Origin: an uncultured SAR324 cluster bacterium
Lineage (GTDB): Bacteria > SAR324 > NAC60-12
Direction of reading: 5' to 3'
DNA length: 33,653 bases
NCBI GenBank assembly: GCA_902590435.1
Contig: CACIWU010000013.1
Span: 1 to 33,653 of the forward strand
Below are positions 25,680 through 33,653 of this stretch, in pieces (the first letter of the stretch is position 1; each line of letters opens with the position of its first letter). The position numbers and the translations under genes are program-made. The notes under the pieces are model-generated. The model was not told the origin of the DNA. It did not search any database and was given only the letters and a program-made list of their open reading frames with translations.

Positions 25680-25925
25680 ATGGAAAATGCAACAAGAACC
25701 GAAATCGAAGCCGCAGTATTTAGAAAACTCATTATTCACCTTGATTCAAGAAAGGATGTACAAAATATTGACCTAATGAATTTATCGGGTTTTTGTCGAA
25801 ATTGTCTCGCTAAATGGTATTCTGCAGAAGCTATTGAGCGTGGAGAAGAGATCTCCATTCCATCTGCAAAAGAAATTGTATATGGAATGACATATGAGGA
25901 ATGGAAAGAGAATTTCCAGAAATAA
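25680..25925 (+). CDS. DUF1244 family protein (81 aa)
   Basis: The sequence shows the DUF1244 core NIDLMNLSGFCRNCLAKWY and the end segment KEIVYGMTYEEWKENFQK. This is a small, mainly helical, cytoplasmic family common in alpha- and gammaproteobacteria, with no defined function. The CRNC cysteine pair at about 39-42 is typical of the family. The aldo/keto reductase starts 30 bases downstream. Confidence 0.88.
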   Translation: MENATRTEIEAAVFRKLIIHLDSRKDVQNIDLMNLSGFCRNCLAKWYSAEAIERGEEISIPSAKEIVYGMTYEEWKENFQK

Positions 25926-25954
25926 CTTTTCAATAACATTTTCGAACAAACTGT

Positions 25955-26941
25955 ATGGAAAAAAGGAAATTGGGAATTAATGGCCCCAATGTCTCATCAA
26001 TTTCACTGGGATGTATGAGTTTTGCTGGTTCTTATGGCACTTCTGAAAAATCTGATTGTTTCGAATGCCTTGATGTGGCAAAAGATTTTGGTATAACATT
26101 CCTTGATACCGCTGAGTTATATGGGAAAGGACTTTCTGAAGAGTTGATAGGCGAATACCAATTTTCTAGAAAACATAACTTCTATATTGCTACAAAAGGA
26201 GGAACCGTAATAGGTGGTAAACGAGGTGAAAATGATAATTCTGAAAAAGCACTAAGAAAAGCACTAGAAGGATCCATGAAAAGGCTTAGAGTGGACTTTG
26301 TAGAACTTTATTACATTCACCGCAGAGATTTTTCTCTTGATATAGAAGAGGTTGTGCATACACTATCAAAATTTAAAACAGAAGGTAAAATTGGAGGATT
26401 CGGATTTTCTGAAATTTCACCATCATCACTAAGAAGAGCTCACTCAGTGAGCCATGTGACGGCTGTACAAAATGAATACTCTCTCTGGACACGTTATCCG
26501 GAACTTGGTATGCTACAAACCTGCTTTGAGTTAGGAGTTAGCTTTGTACCTTTTTCCCCTCTTGGTCGCGGTATGCTTACCGATACTTTTACTAATCCCT
26601 CCGAACTCCTTGATACTGATATTCGAAAGAAAATACCACGATTCTTAGAACCAAATTTTTCGGCTAATTGCAAAATTATTTCATCTTTCAGACAATTTGC
26701 ACATTCGAGAGGTTGGAATACCGCCGCTACTGCTCTTGCTTGGATACTTGATCAAGGAAAGCATCTAATTCCTATTCCAGGAACAAAAAATGTATCTCAT
26801 TTGAAAGAATGGTTAGTTGCAACCGAGATTAAATTTAGTAAGGAAGATCGTGATGAAATCAATCGTATTCTACCTGTAGGCTTCGCGCACGGTGACCGCT
26901 ACTCAGATGAACAAATTGTTGGGATAGAGCGTTATTGTTAA
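25955..26941 (+). CDS. Aldo/keto reductase
   Basis: This 328-residue NADPH-dependent oxidoreductase has the TIM-barrel AKR fold. Visible motifs are LGCMSFAGSYG, FLDTAELYGKGLSEELIGE with the catalytic Asp and Tyr, YYIHRRD with the conserved His, and the C-terminal cofactor segment IPIPGTKNVSHLKEWL. It is close to the AKR13/YakC-like group, which reduces aldehydes. The substrate is not predictable. It probably shares a transcript with DUF1244. Confidence 0.92.
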   Translation: MEKRKLGINGPNVSSISLGCMSFAGSYGTSEKSDCFECLDVAKDFGITFLDTAELYGKGLSEELIGEYQFSRKHNFYIATKGGTVIGGKRGENDNSEKALRKALEGSMKRLRVDFVELYYIHRRDFSLDIEEVVHTLSKFKTEGKIGGFGFSEISPSSLRRAHSVSHVTAVQNEYSLWTRYPELGMLQTCFELGVSFVPFSPLGRGMLTDTFTNPSELLDTDIRKKIPRFLEPNFSANCKIISSFRQFAHSRGWNTAATALAWILDQGKHLIPIPGTKNVSHLKEWLVATEIKFSKEDRDEINRILPVGFAHGDRYSDEQIVGIERYC

Positions 26942-27023
26942 AAAATTGAGGTACAAAAACATAAAATTATTACTCTTTAACATTGGTTAGTACGATACAA
27001 ATAATTTTCTCAAAGATTTATAA

Positions 27024-27332
27024 ATGGACACAATTTGCAAATTCAGTATAGGACAAATAATCCATCATCTACTATTTGATTATAGTGGAGTGATCATAGA
27101 CATTGATGCAAATTTTCAAGGAACTGAAAGATGGTATAGAGAAATGGCTAAAAGTTCTCCTCCTCGAGATAAGCCATGGTACCATGTACTCGTTGACCAG
27201 TCTAACTCAGTTACATATGTAGCAGAAAGAAATCTTGAAAAAGAACCTTTCCCAAAACCAATAATACATCCATTAATTAATCAATTTTTTAAAGGTTTTG
27301 AAAATGGATCTTATATGGTAGATTTATCTTGA
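27024..27332 (+). CDS. hspQ: HspQ/YccV-like protein
   Basis: The 102-residue protein matches the HspQ (hemimethylated DNA-binding, YccV-like) family: FSIGQIIHH, DYSGVIIDIDANFQGTERWY, and PWYHVLVDQSNSVTYVAERNLE. In E. coli HspQ is a heat-shock protein that binds hemimethylated oriC DNA and acts as a specificity enhancer of Lon protease. The length is normal. It stands alone, converging on the integrase-domain gene. Confidence 0.92.
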   Translation: MDTICKFSIGQIIHHLLFDYSGVIIDIDANFQGTERWYREMAKSSPPRDKPWYHVLVDQSNSVTYVAERNLEKEPFPKPIIHPLINQFFKGFENGSYMVDLS

Positions 27333-27390
27333 TTCAATTTTTAGAAAAAAAGTTTAATCCCAGAACTAGATCTTTACAAAAACAATATCG

Positions 27391-28092
27391 TCAATTATTT
27401 TTATTGTACCACCAATCGTAAAATATTGTAACACAGACTGTGAGTAGGAAATAAAAAAGCGTTATAAAAAATGAAGAAAATAGATCTGTTACAAAAAACA
27501 ACAAAACAAACAAAACACATAACTGCAACATTGGGAAAGAAGGATATAATTCCCAAAGTATTCTGAAGATTTTTTCCCTATTTTCAACAATATTTTTTAA
27601 CATTTTACCCAAATCTTCTTTTTCAAATTCTGAAAACTCCTTTTCTCCATACTCAGGCATTACATTAAGAATAATTTCATTCAAAACAATTTGATCATTA
27701 CCTTTAGAAAAAGATGAAGAATTTTTTCCTCCTACTCCTTGTAAGATTGAACTAGATTTATTGAGATCAGAGGTTTCTTCTCTTCCTTCTAAATCATTAT
27801 TAATTCTATGAATCGATTTTTTTTTCCTTCTTTCTTCAATAGGATTAACTCCTTCATTAATCTTCTTTTTGGCAGAGTTACGAATTTTTCTTGCTTCTGC
27901 TAAGGTAACGCCAGGCCATACACCCAATGAAGAAGATTTTTGTTTACCCCCGAAGCGAAAGTCAAATCGCCAATATTTAGACCCATTAGGGTGAACTAGA
28001 AGATACAGTCCTCCCCCATCTGATAATTTAAATTGCTTAGGTTTATGTTTTACCTTCTTGATCACTAATTCAGTAAGATTTTCTTTTTCCAT
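27391..28092 (-). CDS. Integrase arm-binding domain (DUF4102) fused to a C-terminal membrane anchor
   Basis: Residues 1-~92 are a well-kept arm-type DNA-binding domain of P4/CTX-like tyrosine integrases: LTELVIKKVKHKPKQFKLSD, then GGGLYLLVHPNGSKYWRFDF, then GVWPGVTLAEARKIR. The core-binding and catalytic domains are absent. A low-complexity, Ser/Asn-rich linker (~92-135) and an acidic helical segment (~136-180) follow, then two hydrophobic helices at about 188-203 and 206-225 and an aromatic, polar end (DWWYNKNN). The frame is clean from end to end. It may be a domesticated, membrane-tethered DNA-binding protein, or an integrase 5' fragment joined by chance to another frame. It cannot recombine DNA as it stands. 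Confidence 0.75.
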   Translation of the reverse strand: MEKENLTELVIKKVKHKPKQFKLSDGGGLYLLVHPNGSKYWRFDFRFGGKQKSSSLGVWPGVTLAEARKIRNSAKKKINEGVNPIEERRKKKSIHRINNDLEGREETSDLNKSSSILQGVGGKNSSSFSKGNDQIVLNEIILNVMPEYGEKEFSEFEKEDLGKMLKNIVENREKIFRILWELYPSFPMLQLCVLFVLLFFVTDLFSSFFITLFYFLLTVCVTIFYDWWYNKNN

Positions 28093-28425
28093 GTAGAATA
28101 TTTACTAGTAAATTTTTAGAAGAAGATTAAAAATAATTTTTTACCAGTATTTATTTTATTTTCAATATTTTTCTAATAAATACTTTTATTGCTAAATTAT
28201 TAAGGCAATTAAAAATAACTTTTTTACCTTTTATTTTTACCAGCTATGCGCTGGTCAAAATTTATTATTTACCAAATTCCCATGCACTCATAATGCCTAA
28301 ACCATAAAAGATAAAATATAACTTGATATATAGGCTTAAAAACTAATTTTTTCATTAAATCTTTACTTAAAAATTAATAACATCAATAATTACATTATCC
28401 AAATCATCTTCAAAAAGATTTCAAA
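28093..28425. other. Divergent intergenic region before galK
   Basis: This is 333 bases of AT-rich DNA between the integrase-domain gene and galK. It holds the GC-rich palindrome at 28239-28255. No credible gene is present. A GCACTCATAATGC segment looks like the anticodon arm of a tRNA-Met, but no tRNA fold surrounds it. Confidence 0.4.
28239..28255. promoter_or_regulatory. Operator-like palindrome ACCAGC-N5-GCTGGT
   Basis: This is a perfect 6-base inverted repeat with a 5-base spacer, GC-rich in an AT-rich gap, 170 bases before the galK ATG. Flanking T and A runs extend it with one bulge. No T-run follows the stem on either strand, so it is not a standard intrinsic terminator. A repressor operator for the galactose genes is possible; no regulator gene is in the window. 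Confidence 0.35.
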
Positions 28426-29592
28426 ATGGTTCTTTGTTCAACAGGAAAGGGTGTTCTAAAAAAATATTTAGAAGAGTTTAATCAGATCCCTGAATATTTA
28501 GTTCAAGCTCCTGGAAGAGTAAATCTTATAGGAGAACATACTGACTATAATGACGGATATGTTCTACCAATAGCGATTGACCGTGTTGTCAGTATCGCAC
28601 TATCAGCTATACCTGAATCCGAAATTCGCTTATTTTCTTTGGATTATGATCAGAGTATTTCTATTTCACTTGAGAATACTTTAGCCAAAGGTGATGGCTG
28701 GCCAGAATATCTAAAAGGATTGATTGATATTTTTAAAAAAAATAGTTTAGAACTTTTTGGATGGCAGGGAATAATGGCAGGAAATGTACCTATTGGGGCA
28801 GGGCTTTCGTCTTCAGCTGCCCTTGAATTAGCTTTTTCAAGAGCTTTTGCATCAGTTTCCAAATGGAAATGGGAACCTAGAAGAATGGCACAACTTTCAC
28901 AGAAAGCAGAAAATGAATGGGTAGGTATCAATTGTGGTGTTATGGATCAAATGATATCTGCTTTGGGAAAAATGGATCATGTATTGTTTTTAGATTGTCG
29001 GTCTCTTGAGGGAATTAATGTACCTTTACCTAAATCTGTCAGAATTGTAATCTTAGATACAGATACCCGTAGAGAATTACTTGACTCCGAATATAATGAC
29101 CGAAGGAATCAATGTGAATCGGTTGCTCAATATTTCGGAGTTAAAGCACTGAGAGATGTATCTATAAAACAGTTGGAAAGATCAAAATCAAATTTATCTA
29201 CATTGGAGTTCAAAAGAGCACATCACGTAATACTTGAAAATAAAAGAGTACTTGATTGCGTAGAAGCCATACACATGGGATCACTCGAAAAGGTTGGAGA
29301 GTTAATGATTGCTAGTCATAAAAGTTTGCGTGATGACTTTGAAGTTTCAACTGAAGAACTTAACCTAATAGTTGATTGTTCGTTAGAAGCTCCTGGTTGC
29401 TACGGCGCTCGAATGACAGGAGCGGGATTTGGAGGTTGTGCTGTAGCATTGGTAGAAGAAAAATACATAGACAAATTTGTCTCAAAAGTAATCAAGAATT
29501 ATAATATATCTACTGGGAAAAAAGCTAAATTATATGTATGCAAAGCTACTGAAGGTGCATCTGTATTTTCAAAAAATGATTTTATCATGTAA
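28426..29592 (+). CDS. galK: Galactokinase
   Basis: The 388-residue GHMP kinase phosphorylates galactose to galactose-1-phosphate, the first kinase step of the Leloir pathway. The galactokinase signature is clear: PGRVNLIGEHTDYNDGYVLP at about 27-46, the ATP motif GAGLSSSAALE, and MTGAGFGGCAVALV near the C terminus. The length is normal. It converges with the beta-galactosidase gene, 43 bases apart. galT and galE are not in the window. No Shine-Dalgarno sequence precedes the ATG. Confidence 0.96.
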   Translation: MVLCSTGKGVLKKYLEEFNQIPEYLVQAPGRVNLIGEHTDYNDGYVLPIAIDRVVSIALSAIPESEIRLFSLDYDQSISISLENTLAKGDGWPEYLKGLIDIFKKNSLELFGWQGIMAGNVPIGAGLSSSAALELAFSRAFASVSKWKWEPRRMAQLSQKAENEWVGINCGVMDQMISALGKMDHVLFLDCRSLEGINVPLPKSVRIVILDTDTRRELLDSEYNDRRNQCESVAQYFGVKALRDVSIKQLERSKSNLSTLEFKRAHHVILENKRVLDCVEAIHMGSLEKVGELMIASHKSLRDDFEVSTEELNLIVDCSLEAPGCYGARMTGAGFGGCAVALVEEKYIDKFVSKVIKNYNISTGKKAKLYVCKATEGASVFSKNDFIM

Positions 29593-29635
29593 AATAAAAT
29601 TAAGTAATCAGTAAAATTTAATATAACAAAAAAAT

Positions 29636-32911
<3,276 letters not shown>

Positions 32912-33127
32912 TTAGAATTTAATTTACCTCCCTCTCTTTTGTTTCCAGGAAAAAGGTGGCTGTTCGAATCGTATTCAGAAACTATCATAGTTATAGTAAT
33001 TACTGTCTTTACTTCAATGATCTTTTAAAAAGATAATGAGAAACTAAAATCTAATCGCCAATTAATGGATTTTGCCGATAATGAATATTTTCATTTAAAT
33101 CTAACATAGACAAGAAAAATATTTTAA

Positions 33128-33653
33128 TTATTCTTTTACAGCCCCTAAGGTTAGTCCTGTAATGAAATGTTTTTGAAGCAAAAAGAACAGTAAAACAGGA
33201 GGCAGAGCAGCTACAATTGATCCCGCAGAAACCAAATGCCAGAAAGAAGTCCATCTACCTTGAAGAGCCTGAATTCCGAGAGTAACCGGACGTGCTTCAT
33301 CTCCTTGGACTAGTACTAATGCCCAGAAATAATCATTCCATACAAAAGTAAACTCTAGAACTGCCAGTGCTGCTAAAGCCGGCCTTACAAGAGGAAGTAT
33401 AATCTTCCAAAATATCCGCAGTTCAGACGCCCCATCAATCCTTGCGCTTTCAACAAGTTCGTTAGGTAATTCCTTAATAAATCCTCGAAGGAAAAAAGTA
33501 CAAAAACCGGTTTGAAATGCTGTGTGAAATAAAATTAAACCCATTTTTGTATCGTAAATTCCAAACTTTAAAGTTAAATCTCGCACAGGTATCATTAGGA
33601 TTTGTGCAGGAACAAAATTTCCAGCTATAAATAACGCAAAAATTAAAAAATTA
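33128..33653 (-). CDS. Carbohydrate ABC transporter permease (MalG/CUT1 type), start outside window
   Basis: The frame is open to the right edge of the window, where upstream codons continue a hydrophobic segment (FALFIAGNFVPAQILM). The visible ~175 residues contain the CUT1 EAA loop ELPNELVESARIDGASELRIFWKIILPLVRPAL, which docks the ATPase, and further membrane helices. It resembles the second permease (MalG/LacG/UgpE type) of a sugar importer. lacZ follows after 231 bases on the same strand, so a galactoside is the probable cargo; that is inference from neighbourhood. Confidence 0.9.
   Translation of the reverse strand, partial: NFLIFALFIAGNFVPAQILMIPVRDLTLKFGIYDTKMGLILFHTAFQTGFCTFFLRGFIKELPNELVESARIDGASELRIFWKIILPLVRPALAALAVLEFTFVWNDYFWALVLVQGDEARPVTLGIQALQGRWTSFWHLVSAGSIVAALPPVLLFFLLQKHFITGLTLGAVKE

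Noticed and set aside
28295-28310. tRNA-Met-like anticodon arm (GCACTCATAATGC)
   Set aside because: Only a three-base stem forms, and no acceptor, D or T arm is found around it in the right order.
32926-32936. Strong Shine-Dalgarno-like GAGGGAGGT on the minus strand before lacZ
   Set aside because: No start codon lies at usable distance and lacZ begins about 30 bases further on, after an in-frame stop; probably chance or a relic.
32950-32975. GTTCGAATC, which looks like a tRNA T-loop
   Set aside because: The flanking five-base stem does not pair and no other tRNA arms are present on either strand.
33074-33081. GCCGATAA, the sigma-28 -10 consensus, on the plus strand
   Set aside because: No TAAA at the required distance, and it would transcribe antisense to the permease.

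Overview
The window is AT-rich (roughly a third G+C by eye), gene-dense and chromosomal in character. It encodes an outer-membrane-type barrel, a Prc-type periplasmic protease, a Wzz-type polysaccharide co-polymerase, a flagellar export/regulatory block (fliR, flhB, flhA, flhF, fliA), a DksA-like zinc-finger regulator and DUF1244/HspQ-type proteins. This points to a Gram-negative, flagellated, proteobacteria-like organism. The AT-richness and gene mix would fit a marine lineage near the delta-proteobacterial/SAR324 radiation. That placement is a guess from gene content, not a phylogenetic result. Almost no gene has a clear Shine-Dalgarno sequence.

Layout. Bases 1-1638: the 3' part of a Prc/CtpA protease, then hpt, joined by a TAATG overlap. 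1717-4853: a phosphomannose-isomerase-type cupin (minus), a small outer-membrane protein, a 2-hydroxyacid dehydrogenase, and a J-domain protein with HEAT-like and MshEN-like parts. 5162-7802: a Wzz/GNVR chain-length protein converging on PmbA. 8209-10401: aspartate-semialdehyde dehydrogenase and aspartate kinase (start of lysine/threonine/methionine synthesis). 10411-13915 (minus): a CDP-alcohol phosphatidyltransferase, a divergent CoaBC-like flavoprotein and a PIN-PhoH ATPase. 14253-15741: a TerB-like protein, then a minus-strand pair made of a tiny eight-cysteine FYVE-like zinc finger and an exported protein. 16036-23149: a DksA-like protein, then fliR-flhB-flhA-flhF-fliA and a 75-residue unknown; a -24/-12 (sigma-54-like) element sits in front of flhA. 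23289-27332: assorted metabolic and small proteins (AhpD-like, PQQ-type sugar dehydrogenase, exported unknown, DUF1244, aldo/keto reductase, HspQ) plus a decayed dehydrogenase start. 27391-28092: an integrase arm-binding domain fused to a membrane anchor. 28426-33653: a galactoside-use locus with galactokinase, a GH2 beta-galactosidase and the end of a sugar ABC permease.

How parts work together. The flagellar genes supply the export gate (FliR, FlhB, FlhA), the placement GTPase (FlhF) and the late-gene sigma factor (FliA); flhG, usually next to flhF, is not here. The sugar locus suggests import of a galactoside by a CUT1-type ABC transporter, hydrolysis by LacZ and phosphorylation of galactose by GalK; galT, galE and the binding protein are outside the window.

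The points most worth a second look are the unlisted 58-codon FYVE-like zinc finger, the membrane-anchored integrase domain without a recombinase, the J-HEAT-MshEN fusion, the CoaBC-like protein without its usual active-site cysteine, and the sigma-54-like promoter of flhA. I did not find a clear new defence or mobile system.
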